Assembly: GCA_964494735.1 (NCBI GenBank)
Contig: CAZBSD010000021.1
Coordinates: forward strand, 1-39,910
From: PHAA01 sp964494735
GTDB taxonomy: Bacteria > Bacillota > Syntrophomonadia > Syntrophomonadales > Syntrophomonadaceae
Direction of reading: 5' to 3'
DNA: 39,910 nucleotides
In this document: one piece after another, positions 16,612 to 25,376 of the stretch
How the letters are laid out: every line of letters begins with the position of its first letter
Numbering within the stretch: position 1 is the stretch's first letter
Position numbers and translations under genes: made by a program
Notes under the pieces: model-generated
Databases searched by the model: none
Told to the model about the DNA's origin: nothing
The model's input: only the letters and a program-made list of their open reading frames with translations

Positions 16612-17769
16612 CTAGCTGTCTGTCCCCAGACAACCCTGATCCGAATAATCCTCGTTGTTCACATAGATCCGGGTTATGTCATAAGCGGCTAATGTCTTTC
16701 TTACCGGTACGGACACTTCCTCCCCGATTCCTATTTCCACCCCTAATGGTACCTCCAACAATGCCATCTGCATAAAAACCTTGCCCCGCACTGGATATTC
16801 CTGATCGCTGATGGTCACCGTTAAATTCTGGCCCGGCCAGTTGAAGTATGCCAAGATTATCTTGCCCAGTTTTTTGATCAGATCCCATAGATTGATTGGT
16901 CGGTTAGCTACTTCCACAGCCAATCCATCATGAAATCCTACCGGTATGACTGCCACTTGGGCAGCTTCCTTCAATGTATAGGTTCTGAAATAACCCAGCC
17001 GGCTTCCCCGGGGCATCTTCCGCAGCGAAACAATCCTGGTTTTAAAGGAATAGGGGTCTAGTAATTGCAGTCGTTGGGTAAAATCGCCCACCGGGTGCTG
17101 ACCGGCCAGCAGCGTCCCTATCCTTACCGCATCCATGTGCATGTGGGGCGCCCTCAGAAAGACCGTGCTGTTGGCAATGTGCCTAAACCGAAATACTGCT
17201 CCGCTTTGCTCGAGACGTTCAACTGTACTTACGAATTGATGAAATTGTTTTTCTGCCGATGCAGGAGAGGATGGGTCCGCGGTATGGGTGTAAATCCCTT
17301 CCGCCTCTATTTTTGTATTCAGCTTTATCCTCTCGTATATAAGTAATACCTGCTCCTGATTCAATCCGTAACGTCCCAGTCCGGTATCGATCTTGATATG
17401 AACCTTGATTGTAAATTCCATTTCCGAACATACATCTTCAATCAGTTGCAGATCGCCTTCAGAAGCTACCGTCAGGATAATCTGATTCAGTAGGGCGTCT
17501 CTAACCTCATTGGGGCTTATGACGGGACTGAAGACCAACAGCCTCGAGTGGATTCCGGCCTCTCTCAACTGCAATGCTTCCTCCAGGAAACTGACTGCAA
17601 AGAATTCCACTCCGCCGCGGCTCAATATACGGGCGGTTTCAATTGCCCCATGTCCGTATGCGTTGGCCTTTATAACAGCAATCAACGTCGTTTTAGCATC
17701 GAGTTGGGACTGTACCTCACGGAGGTTATGCTCTATGGCCTTCGTGTTTATCTCGATCCATTTATCCAT
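16612..17769 (-). CDS. Alanine-racemase-like PLP protein with altered catalytic Tyr
   Basis: A 385-residue fold-type III protein of the Alr family. The PLP lysine is K34 in VIKANAYGHG and the barrel motifs HIKIDTGLGRYG and HIANS are present. In true alanine racemases the second catalytic base is the Tyr of GYADG and a further motif reads CMDQ. Here they read GFHDG (Phe279) and FMQM. Racemisation by the two-base mechanism is therefore doubtful; another PLP reaction, or a one-sided enzyme, is possible. It begins 11 bases after femX, suggesting a cell-wall role. The upstream in-frame extension into femX was rejected. Confidence 0.8.
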   Translation of the reverse strand: MDKWIEINTKAIEHNLREVQSQLDAKTTLIAVIKANAYGHGAIETARILSRGGVEFFAVSFLEEALQLREAGIHSRLLVFSPVISPNEVRDALLNQIILTVASEGDLQLIEDVCSEMEFTIKVHIKIDTGLGRYGLNQEQVLLIYERIKLNTKIEAEGIYTHTADPSSPASAEKQFHQFVSTVERLEQSGAVFRFRHIANSTVFLRAPHMHMDAVRIGTLLAGQHPVGDFTQRLQLLDPYSFKTRIVSLRKMPRGSRLGYFRTYTLKEAAQVAVIPVGFHDGLAVEVANRPINLWDLIKKLGKIILAYFNWPGQNLTVTISDQEYPVRGKVFMQMALLEVPLGVEIGIGEEVSVPVRKTLAAYDITRIYVNNEDYSDQGCLGTDS

Positions 17770-17780
17770 CCTTGCCGAAC

Positions 17781-18869
17781 CTAATCCTCTTTCTGAGTAG
17801 CTTCCTTGTGGGGTCTTCCCCGCCGCATCTTCTGGTAAAGCGGCAGCACTCTGTCCCACAACAGGTATAGGCTGGGAGAATACACCCGGTCCCAGTCTCC
17901 AACGAATTCGATAAATTCGCCGTTAAAACCCTTTTTAAATCGATACAAGCCATACAGTGGGTTGCTCTCATCCATGTCTCCAGACACGCCCCTAAAATCG
18001 TATATCTTGCATCCCCGGCTTCTTGCCCAGCGGATCATCTCCCATTGGATAAGATAATTAGGCATCACATTTCGATATTCATTGCTTGATGCGCCGTAAA
18101 GGTACCAGGCTTTCTCCCCCAGTATCAAAGCTAAGGCCCCGGAGATAACTCTTCCCTGGAATTCAGCCAGGAACACTTCACCCAAACCATTCTCGATCAG
18201 CTGCTCCCACATCATCTCAAAATATTCGTAGCCCCGGATTAAAAAATGGTCCCGCTCAGCTGTCTCTTGCAAGATGGAATAGAAGACTGGAAGCTCCTCT
18301 TTGCTGCGGGCAGTCCTTATAGTAACCCCTTTTTTACTAGATAGCCGGATATTGTAGCGTGTCTTCCCGTGCATAGCAGCTAGAAGCTGTTCCTCTCCGG
18401 GAGTGATATTTAGGCGAAAAACGAAGGCAGGCTGTACTCCCTCGAAATCAAGTCCCGTGTCATTGCGCCTGAACTTACATCGGTTCAGAATATCCACAAA
18501 TGCCTGATTGGTCTTGGGGACGTCGGGATCGATCTTCAGGAATATCGCCCCGTGATCACGAGCTACCCTCTCTGCGCCGTTGAAGAGCTCTTGACACAGT
18601 CCAGGATTTTCGATATCCACCACTGGCCCGCGGGGTGAATAGAAAATACAAGCTTTCAATATCGGCAGGGGCAGCCTTCTTTTGAGGATAAGCATGGCGG
18701 CCTTGATATTACCGTCCTCTTCCAATATTAGTGGTAGGGGTTCCCAGCCCATCCCCTGTTTTACTGCTCCCCATTCCCAGGTCTGCAGCACATGGCCCTT
18801 GGATTGAGTACGGACAAACCCATTAAAACGCGCTCTCTCTTTGCTATCTATGATTCTGGTTGTAAACAA
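17781..18869 (-). CDS. femX: FemAB-type peptidoglycan bridge aminoacyltransferase
   Basis: A 362-residue protein with the duplicated GNAT fold of FemABX enzymes, which add amino acids from aminoacyl-tRNA to the lipid II stem peptide on the cytoplasmic membrane face. Landmarks are SPRGPVV, FLKIDPDV, GKTRYNIRLSSKKGV and the C-terminal YDFRGVSGD / GLYRFKKGF block. It leads a short unit with the Alr-like gene under its own promoter. The start is TTG at 18869 with GGGGAG upstream. Symbol given by family; the amino acid added is unknown. Confidence 0.88.
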   Translation of the reverse strand: MFTTRIIDSKERARFNGFVRTQSKGHVLQTWEWGAVKQGMGWEPLPLILEEDGNIKAAMLILKRRLPLPILKACIFYSPRGPVVDIENPGLCQELFNGAERVARDHGAIFLKIDPDVPKTNQAFVDILNRCKFRRNDTGLDFEGVQPAFVFRLNITPGEEQLLAAMHGKTRYNIRLSSKKGVTIRTARSKEELPVFYSILQETAERDHFLIRGYEYFEMMWEQLIENGLGEVFLAEFQGRVISGALALILGEKAWYLYGASSNEYRNVMPNYLIQWEMIRWARSRGCKIYDFRGVSGDMDESNPLYGLYRFKKGFNGEFIEFVGDWDRVYSPSLYLLWDRVLPLYQKMRRGRPHKEATQKED

Positions 18870-18907
18870 AAGTAATCTCCCCGTATAAAAACTATCTCAT
18901 TCTTTGC

Positions 18908-18936
18908 ATTATAGCAATCTGGTATCCACAACACAA
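18908..18936 (-). promoter_or_regulatory. Promoter of the femX-alr-like unit
   Basis: On the minus strand TTGTGT, a 17-base spacer and a perfect TATAAT lie about 40 bases upstream of femX. The -35 overlaps the T tract of the preceding terminator. Confidence 0.6.
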
Positions 18937-18983
18937 AAAAGCGAGCCTGCCCACCCCACCTCTCACTCATAAAGCAGGCCGCT
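18935..18983 (-). terminator. Terminator downstream of the UPF0173 hydrolase gene
   Basis: On the minus strand AGCGGCCTGC and GCAGGCTCGCT form a 10-pair stem with one bulge around a loop of about 23 bases, followed by TTTTTTG. It overlaps the stop codon of the hydrolase and separates that transcript from femX. Confidence 0.8.
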
Positions 18984-19618
18984 TAACAAGAAAGGTAGTC
19001 GAGCACTATTACCCTGGTCGGTTTACCCAAATCATCCAAGCCTATTTCCAAACAGGGTTTCTTAATTATCTGATCATACGCTGATGTGAATTTTTCTAGG
19101 GGCTCAAGAGAAAATGTCAAGTGCGGCGTGGCAAAATGCATCGGTATAACCACTTTAGGCTGGAGCTTATGAACCAGAGCCACCGCATCACCTGCATCGA
19201 TCGTATATATGCCTCCTATCGGAACCATCAGGATATCAACCGAGCCAATCTGCTCCACCTGAGATGCATTAAGCGGATGACCCAGATCACCCAAATGAAC
19301 CAGTCGCAAACCTTCGGTAACGAATTTGAATATCGTATTGGCGCCTCGCTTCCGGCCACCCTCGCGATCATGGTATGAGGCTATCGCTTCCACTGTTATC
19401 CCATCAATTACCGTGGTGCCGGGTCCTCGAATAATCCTGGGACGTCCCTGGATAGCCTCCACCGCATTATGATCCCAATGTTCATGGCTTACTGTCACTA
19501 TGTCTGCTTTTGGTGGAGCCAAGGGGTAGCCCAGCTCAGCATTGAACGGGTCGGTGACTATCCTTTTGCCATCTGCTTCGATTATGAAGGAGGCATGTCC
19601 TCGCCACCAGATATTCAT
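18983..19618 (-). CDS. UPF0173-type metallo-beta-lactamase-fold hydrolase
   Basis: A 211-residue cytoplasmic hydrolase. The dinuclear metal motif is HEHWDH near residues 45-50, with further ligands in GDLGH and the C-terminal PMHFATP. The short N-terminus WWRGHASFII is typical of the UPF0173 (YtkL-like) group, whose substrate is unsettled. It starts two bases after the HARE-HTH gene and ends in a strong terminator, so argS, the HTH gene and this gene may form one transcript. Confidence 0.85.
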   Translation of the reverse strand: MNIWWRGHASFIIEADGKRIVTDPFNAELGYPLAPPKADIVTVSHEHWDHNAVEAIQGRPRIIRGPGTTVIDGITVEAIASYHDREGGRKRGANTIFKFVTEGLRLVHLGDLGHPLNASQVEQIGSVDILMVPIGGIYTIDAGDAVALVHKLQPKVVIPMHFATPHLTFSLEPLEKFTSAYDQIIKKPCLEIGLDDLGKPTRVIVLDYLSC

Positions 19619-19620
19619 CT

Positions 19621-19854
19621 CTACACCTCTCGGTAAATCTTGCTGGAATCGTAATACCAGTAGCCATCGCCCTGGTAAATGAGTCTATTATCCAGGTTTA
19701 TACGTGTATAGATGGAGGTAAGGGTGGCAGCATCGTTCTGGCGACTCATTCGGTTAGCGATCTCCCGGGTCAATTCGGCGTAGAACACCGGTTCCTTACG
19801 TTCCGAAAGTATTTCCAGGGCCCAATCCGCTTCGCTCTTTTTTCTACCTTGCAT
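19621..19854 (-). CDS. Short HARE-HTH protein (RpoE delta N-domain-like)
   Basis: A 77-residue protein that is essentially one HARE-HTH winged helix (DWALEILSERKEPVFYAELT, then SIYTRINLDNRLIYQGDGYW). The fold matches the N-terminal domain of RNA polymerase delta subunit RpoE, but the long acidic C-terminal tail that defines Bacillus delta is absent. It may bind RNA polymerase or DNA without the nucleic-acid-displacing tail. It is tightly packed between argS and the hydrolase gene. Bacillus rpoE lies elsewhere, near pyrG, so orthology is uncertain. Confidence 0.7.
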   Translation of the reverse strand: MQGRKKSEADWALEILSERKEPVFYAELTREIANRMSRQNDAATLTSIYTRINLDNRLIYQGDGYWYYDSSKIYREV

Positions 19855-19866
19855 TTGTAATCCCTC

Positions 19867-21546
19867 CTACATTTGATCCGGTACCGAAACACCAATTATG
19901 GTTAGTCCGTTCTTAATAGTTATGCGAATCGTTTCCATGAGCAGCAGGCGCGCGTCCTGCAAGGAACTGTTGGTGTGTAAAACTCGATGATGGCTATAAA
20001 AACTGTGGAACAATCCAGCCAAATCCAAAACATAGCGGGCAACCCTCTGCGGGGCCATGGTGCGTGCGGCAACGGCTATCTCCTGTGGAAAATCGGCGAT
20101 CTTGCGCAGAATCTGCATCTCCTCCGCACCCAGAATTGCGTAGTCTACGGCCTGCGGGGATTTGATGTCAAAACCGGCCGCTTGAGCCTGCCGAAAGATA
20201 CTCTGGATTCGGGCATGGGCATACTGTACATAATAAACCGGATTATCCTGATTCTTCTGCTTAGCTAGATCGAGATCGAAGTCCATCTGGCTGTCCGGAC
20301 TCCGCATCACGAAGAAAAACCGGGCGGCATCCTTGCCTACTTCTTCGACCAGTTCATCCAATGACACGGTGGTTCCGGTACGCTTGGACATACGAACAAT
20401 GATTCCGCCTCGGTACAACCTCACTAGTTGCATTAATAGGATCTCCAGTCGGTCGGGATCATAGTCCAGTGCCTGGACGGCTCCCTTCATTCGGCTTACA
20501 TGACCGTGATGGTCTGCTCCCCAAACATTGATGACCTTATCAAATCCGCGTTCAAACTTATTCTTGTGGTAGGCGATGTCGGCGGCAAAATAGGTGGGCA
20601 GCCCGTTGGCTCGGACCACCACCTCGTCTTTTTCATCACCGAAAAGGGTGGACTTGAACCACAGGGCACCTTCTTCCTCATATATGTAGCCTCGCTGATG
20701 GAGTTCGTCGATGACCTCCATCACTTGGCCCGATTCATGAAGGTCTTTTTCGCTAAACCATACATCGTAGTGGACGCCAAAGTTGTCCAGGGTATTCCTG
20801 ATATATGACAGTTTTTCTTTAAGGGCATAATCTACTACGATTTTCCGTCTGTCTTCTGAATCCATTTTTAGTAGTGTGTCCTTGTAGTCACGGATGATGT
20901 TTTTAACCGTGTCCACCACATCCTGACCCGCATAACCCTCATCCGGAAACTCAATCTTGGCTCCCATCAATTGAAGATACCTAGCCTCCAACGATTGTCC
21001 GAATATCTCGATCTGATTGCCAGCATCGTTTATGTAGAACTCCCGTTCTACATCGTACCCCGCAAATTCCAGGGCGTTGGCCAAGCTATCGCCCAGCGCT
21101 CCTCCGCGGGCATTCCCCATGTGAAGATTACCGGTGGGGTTTGCACTAACAAACTCTACCTGTACTTTCTGATACTGGCGAGGACCGCTCCCGTAGCGGT
21201 CACCCATATTCAAAACTAAAGCCGGCAATGTGTATAGCCAGGATTGATCCAAAAAGAAATTTATGAAACCCGACCCGGCCACCTGAACCTTAACCACTTC
21301 CGGCATCTGCCCCAGGTCCATTTGGGATATGATAATATCCGCGATTTGGCGCGGCGCCATACGGTTTTGACGGGCAAGCAGCATGGCCACATTAGTGGAA
21401 AAATCACCGTGCCCTTCATCACGTGGCACTTCTATAACATAATCTGGCGTCTGCTCAAATTTAAGCAAATCGGTTGCCAGCGATTTCTCCAGAGCTCCCG
21501 CTACCAGTTGGTTCAATCCATCCCGCAGCTTTTGTATCGGATCCAT
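19867..21546 (-). CDS. argS: Arginyl-tRNA synthetase
   Basis: A 559-residue class I synthetase. The N-terminal tRNA D-loop domain precedes the signature ANPTGNLHMGNARGG, where HMGN stands for HIGH; the KMSKS loop is VRMSKRTG, and the DALR anticodon domain ends the protein (YVLDLAGLFHSFYSHHRVL). The ATG at 21546 has a consensus AAGGAGG; the 36-codon upstream extension has no homology and is rejected. The 241 bases upstream show no T-box element. Confidence 0.96.
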   Translation of the reverse strand: MDPIQKLRDGLNQLVAGALEKSLATDLLKFEQTPDYVIEVPRDEGHGDFSTNVAMLLARQNRMAPRQIADIIISQMDLGQMPEVVKVQVAGSGFINFFLDQSWLYTLPALVLNMGDRYGSGPRQYQKVQVEFVSANPTGNLHMGNARGGALGDSLANALEFAGYDVEREFYINDAGNQIEIFGQSLEARYLQLMGAKIEFPDEGYAGQDVVDTVKNIIRDYKDTLLKMDSEDRRKIVVDYALKEKLSYIRNTLDNFGVHYDVWFSEKDLHESGQVMEVIDELHQRGYIYEEEGALWFKSTLFGDEKDEVVVRANGLPTYFAADIAYHKNKFERGFDKVINVWGADHHGHVSRMKGAVQALDYDPDRLEILLMQLVRLYRGGIIVRMSKRTGTTVSLDELVEEVGKDAARFFFVMRSPDSQMDFDLDLAKQKNQDNPVYYVQYAHARIQSIFRQAQAAGFDIKSPQAVDYAILGAEEMQILRKIADFPQEIAVAARTMAPQRVARYVLDLAGLFHSFYSHHRVLHTNSSLQDARLLLMETIRITIKNGLTIIGVSVPDQM

Positions 21547-21659
21547 GCGTGACCTCCTTATAAATTGGGCTGTTGGTTCTGGGCGGCGACTTGTTCCGCA
21601 GTCTGATCCCAGCAATTCTAGTCTATAGGTATCCATGCTATTTTGCCAGGCCATCTGCC

Positions 21660-21760
21660 GGTTCCGGCTTCAAAAATAACTATTCCTGATGCCGGTTTTT
21701 AGATTATTGCCGTGGCTGAGCCAGTGCATACCATAAAACACTATCTGCTATTACCCCGCC
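21660..21760 (-). promoter_or_regulatory. Candidate alternative-hairpin region in the argS leader
   Basis: On the minus strand CCGGC (in AAACCGGCATCAGG) is followed after about 20 bases by GCCGGAACCGGC. The middle GCCGG can pair with either CCGGC, giving mutually exclusive hairpins. No terminator T tract follows either, and no T-box sequence is seen, so a regulatory role is speculative. Confidence 0.2.
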
Positions 21761-21787
21761 TAAACTTATTGTCCGGGTACACCGTGA

Positions 21788-22564
21788 TCATTCGATCAGG
21801 CTAACTGTCCGGTCGGGATAAGTGCGGTGCAAAATTACTTCCTTTCCCACCACACAGTCATGGTTATTTAGCACTTCGGTCACAGTGCGTTCCGCCAAGA
21901 GCGGCAAATTATTATGCTGGCTGAGGTGGGCAAGAAAAACCTGCATGCGGCCCGCCCGCGGAATCCGTGACAAGAGATATCCCGCCTCATAGTTGGAGAG
22001 ATGTCCCTTCTTGCCGCGTATTCTTTGTTTAAGATAATAAGGATACGGTCCGGTCTGAAGCATCTCTATATCGTGATTGGATTCTAATACCGCAACATCG
22101 GCGCGAGCCAAAGCCTCAGCTACGGAGCGGGTGATCATCCCCAAATCCGTGGCTACCACCCATTTGCGATCCTGGCAATAGAAACTGAATCCTACCGGGT
22201 CAGCTGCGTCATGAGAAATAGGAAAGGGTATTACTTGTAGTGGTCCGAAATTTATTTTGTCACCTATTTCCCGGCGACATTCACCAGGTATTTTCTCGCT
22301 CTCCGGCATACAAGCCCATGTTGCCGGCCGGGCATAGATAGGTACGCGGTACTTTTTGACGATGATGGGAATCCCTTTGATATGGTCAGAATGCTCGTGG
22401 GTGATGATTACTCCATCCAGCTCCCCCACTTGCATTCCAACCGCCGCCAACCCACGTTCTATCCTCCTGCAGCTGATGCCGGCATCAACCAATATCCTTC
22501 GGTTGCCCATCTCCACTAAAATGGCATTACCGGTGCTGCCGCTTGCCAAAATATGTATCTGCAT
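21788..22564 (-). CDS. walJ: WalJ/YycJ-type metallo-hydrolase
   Basis: A 258-residue metallo-beta-lactamase-fold protein with THEHSDH (metal ligands), SHDAADPVG, TDLG and LAHLSQHNN, all diagnostic of the YycJ/WalJ group, which has 5'-exonuclease activity and links DNA replication with cell-wall control in low-GC Gram-positives. In Bacillus it sits in the walRK operon; here it stands alone between glnS and argS. A TATAAT lies about 45 bases upstream (minus strand) but without a good -35. Confidence 0.88.
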   Translation of the reverse strand: MQIHILASGSTGNAILVEMGNRRILVDAGISCRRIERGLAAVGMQVGELDGVIITHEHSDHIKGIPIIVKKYRVPIYARPATWACMPESEKIPGECRREIGDKINFGPLQVIPFPISHDAADPVGFSFYCQDRKWVVATDLGMITRSVAEALARADVAVLESNHDIEMLQTGPYPYYLKQRIRGKKGHLSNYEAGYLLSRIPRAGRMQVFLAHLSQHNNLPLLAERTVTEVLNNHDCVVGKEVILHRTYPDRTVSLIE

Positions 22565-22761
22565 CCTTTCGGAGCCTCTTTCCTGTTGAATGTCCCATCC
22601 CTTATTATACTAAGTAGGCCAATTTTTTTCACGGTGAAGCCTCTGCATTTAAAAAGCCCGCCGCCCCGTAAATTATGGTTGGGGGTTCGAGCTTTTCTCA
22701 CCTTATTGTCTGGCTATATTGCCTCCTTATTCCTCATGCCCTATCCGGCGGATACCGAAGG

Positions 22762-24465
22762 CTAGCTCCCCTTCTGGATTTTGGCCCATGTATCCCGCAG
22801 CGAGACAATACGGTTGAAAACCAACCACCCCTGCTGGCTATCTACATGGTCAGCGTAGAAGTAACCTTGCCGCAAGAACTGGAAACGGCTACCCGGGCAG
22901 GCTGAAGCCAAGCTTGGTTCGACTCGACAGTCCTCGAGGACCAGCAGCGAATTGGGATTCAGCTGGGATTTGTAATCAGCTGCCCCCTCATCACTGTCGG
23001 GATTTTCGCTGGTAAAAAGGTGCTCATAAAGCCTCACTTTGGCTTTGATAGAATGTTGGGCAGAGACCCAATGTGAGGTCCCCTTTATTTTCCTCCCACT
23101 GTTGGCCCCACCACTTCGGCTCTCCGGGTCATAGCTGCAATGCAGCTCTACGACTACACCATTCTCATCCTTGATAACTTCTTCACACTTGATGATATAG
23201 GCACTTTTTAGTCGTATCTCTCCCCCAGGTGATAAACGAAAGAATTTCTTGGGGGGATTCTCTATGAAGTCTTCCTGTTCGATAAGAATTTCCCGTGAAA
23301 AGGGCACTTGTCTACTGCCCATGGCCGGATTCTCCGGGTTATTTTCAGCATCCAGCCATTCGACCTTGTCTTCCGGGTAGTTGTCAATGATCACCTTCAG
23401 GGGCCGCAGCACCGCCATGACACGGGGCCCGTTAAGATTTAGATCCTCACGAATGCAATGTTCTAACAAAGCAATGTCCACCATGCTATCACGTTTGGCT
23501 ACCCCAATCCGATCACAAAAATCGCGGATAGACTCCGGGGTATAACCGCGACGCCTCAAACCCGATATAGTGGGCATGCGAGGGTCATCCCACCCGTTTA
23601 CATGGTTCTGCGTGACCAATTCACGCAGTTTCCGTTTGCTCATCACCGTATACGACAGATTAAGGCGAGCAAATTCTATCTGTTGGGGTCGTCCCTCGGC
23701 ATCAGGGGAGTAATCCACCTTGTCTAGGGCCCAATCATACAAGGGGCGATGGTCCGCAAATTCCAGGGTGCAGATTGAATGAGTGATACCTTCCAATGCA
23801 TCGGATATGGGGTGGGCATAATCATACATCGGGTATATGCACCATTTGTCCCCGGTCCTATGGTGGGTAGCGCGCAATATCCGATAGAGCACCGGGTCTC
23901 GCATATTAAGGTTGGGTGAAGCCATATCAATTTTAGCTCGCAGCACCCGGGCTCCATCCGGGAATTCTCCAGCTTTCATCCTTTGGAACAGATCCAGGTT
24001 CTCTTCCACACTACGCATCCTATACGGGCTGTCTTGGCCAACTTCAGTCAGTGTCCCCCGATATTCCCGAATTTCCTGGGCGCTCAGGTCGCATACATAA
24101 GCATCGCCGGATTTGATCAGACCTAATGTATATTCGTACAGTTTGTCAAAGTAATCGGAAGCATAGAACATGCGGTCTTCCCAACTAAAACCCAACCATT
24201 CCACATCGGCCTGAATCGATTCCACATACTCCTGATCTTCTTTGCTGGGATTGGTGTCATCGAAGCGTAGATTGCACGATCCTGAGTTGGCTGCTGCCAG
24301 TCCAAAGTTGAGGCAGATCGATTTGGCGTGACCGATATGCAGATACCCGTTGGGTTCCGGGGGAAATCTGGTGTGTACCCGGCCATTATTTCTACAGGTT
24401 CTAATGTCTTCATTGATGATCAATTGGATGAAATTTGTGGGCAAAGCTGGTTTGCTTGTATTCAC
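22762..24465 (-). CDS. glnS: Glutaminyl-tRNA synthetase
   Basis: A 567-residue GlnRS. The class I motifs are HIGH at 43-46 (EPNGYLHIGHAKS) and VMSKRKL for KMSKS; FDDTNPSKEDQEYVESI, DWGS-region and the anticodon-binding beta-barrels (IKGTSHWVSAQH) complete the protein. Full length and intact. Most Gram-positive bacteria instead misacylate tRNA-Gln and use GatCAB, so the gene is presumably an old lateral acquisition that spread in some Clostridia. The start is GTG at 24465 behind AAGGAGA. Confidence 0.95.
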   Translation of the reverse strand: MNTSKPALPTNFIQLIINEDIRTCRNNGRVHTRFPPEPNGYLHIGHAKSICLNFGLAAANSGSCNLRFDDTNPSKEDQEYVESIQADVEWLGFSWEDRMFYASDYFDKLYEYTLGLIKSGDAYVCDLSAQEIREYRGTLTEVGQDSPYRMRSVEENLDLFQRMKAGEFPDGARVLRAKIDMASPNLNMRDPVLYRILRATHHRTGDKWCIYPMYDYAHPISDALEGITHSICTLEFADHRPLYDWALDKVDYSPDAEGRPQQIEFARLNLSYTVMSKRKLRELVTQNHVNGWDDPRMPTISGLRRRGYTPESIRDFCDRIGVAKRDSMVDIALLEHCIREDLNLNGPRVMAVLRPLKVIIDNYPEDKVEWLDAENNPENPAMGSRQVPFSREILIEQEDFIENPPKKFFRLSPGGEIRLKSAYIIKCEEVIKDENGVVVELHCSYDPESRSGGANSGRKIKGTSHWVSAQHSIKAKVRLYEHLFTSENPDSDEGAADYKSQLNPNSLLVLEDCRVEPSLASACPGSRFQFLRQGYFYADHVDSQQGWLVFNRIVSLRDTWAKIQKGS

Positions 24466-24644
24466 GTGTGTATCTCCTTAGTATTACTCTATTTGGACAT
24501 GGTAAAATAGGATATCCTGGTCAGAATCCTACCCTTCCGGCACCACATTTGCCTTTGCTCTTTTTACCATTTTAACAGGAAGGTGTCAAATACCTGGGTC
24601 CGCACATCTGGCGATACTTGAAGCGCATCAATAGGCAAGGACCC

Positions 24645-24674
24645 ATTACATTTTAAGGGGAATATTATTATAAT
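24645..24674 (+). promoter_or_regulatory. Promoter of the zinc-ribbon membrane protein gene
   Basis: ATTACA, an 18-base spacer and a perfect TATAAT lie about 60 bases upstream of the ATG at 24737. It is divergent from glnS. Confidence 0.5.
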
Positions 24675-24736
24675 TACATTATCGCTCCGACAGATTGTCT
24701 ACAATAATAATTCGAACCGAAGTGAGGCTGAGACTG

Positions 24737-25165
24737 ATGGCAAGATGTGCGTACTGTAAGAGACAAGCGACCGACCAAAAAACGGCCGTCCGCATTGCCG
24801 AGAAGGGCAAAAGGCATACCCGAGAACTACCCTATTGCTCAGAACATTGCAAACAGGATATTCACAATTTTATCGAAGCCCATAATCTTGCCGTGCCCCG
24901 TTTCAGGAATATACTGATGATCTGGACCCTGGTCTTCTTCGGTTCGTTACTGGTGCAACTGATCACCGGCAATCCGCTTTTTAGGGTTATTATCACTCCA
25001 GCTGTGGTAGCCTTCATCGGCTTTGTGTTAATTATCTACCCCTCGGGTATGCTGGAACTCAAATACTATGAGCGGGTCGGCATCAAATGGTTTAACTTGT
25101 ACATGCGCTTAACCGGTATGATCATAATCATCACCGCTGGTAGTATCATGTACCAGGCCTTTTGA
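24737..25165 (+). CDS. Zinc-ribbon protein with two or three membrane segments, unknown function
   Basis: A 142-residue protein. Residues 1-50 carry a treble-clef-like cysteine set (CAYC near residue 4, then YCSEHC), expected to bind zinc in the cytosol. Hydrophobic segments follow at about 58-78, 82-102 and 120-140, with a YYERVG linker. A TTG fourteen codons upstream opens the frame, but the ATG at 24737 has GAGG nine bases before it. First plus-strand gene after the long minus-strand block. I do not recognise a named family. Confidence 0.7.
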   Translation: MARCAYCKRQATDQKTAVRIAEKGKRHTRELPYCSEHCKQDIHNFIEAHNLAVPRFRNILMIWTLVFFGSLLVQLITGNPLFRVIITPAVVAFIGFVLIIYPSGMLELKYYERVGIKWFNLYMRLTGMIIIITAGSIMYQAF

Positions 25166-25208
25166 GCAGCTCTGAGTACCCAGGCTGTATGGCGGGCTGC
25201 TATTTTAT
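25165..25208 (+). terminator. Probable terminator after the zinc-ribbon gene
   Basis: AGCAGC and GCTGCT close a loop of about 25 bases that itself contains CCC/GGG pairing, followed by ATTTTAT. It directly abuts the stop codon at 25163-25165. Confidence 0.45.
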
Positions 25209-25376
25209 ACCATTCATGTTTTTCGCCTTTGATGACCTGGTAATGTTAAAATATTCGATAATGACTTAAACGCGAGCTACTTTTGTGATTACCGATATTT
25301 GACCATTTTCGTAGTACTTGGCGGTTAGGGGCCGTTGGTTTATTTACCCCAGGCATTCGTATTTTGGAGGCAGCCT

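Noticed and set aside
21547..21787. T-box leader upstream of argS
   Set aside because: No T-box core sequence, no specifier stem-loop and no terminator T tract are visible.
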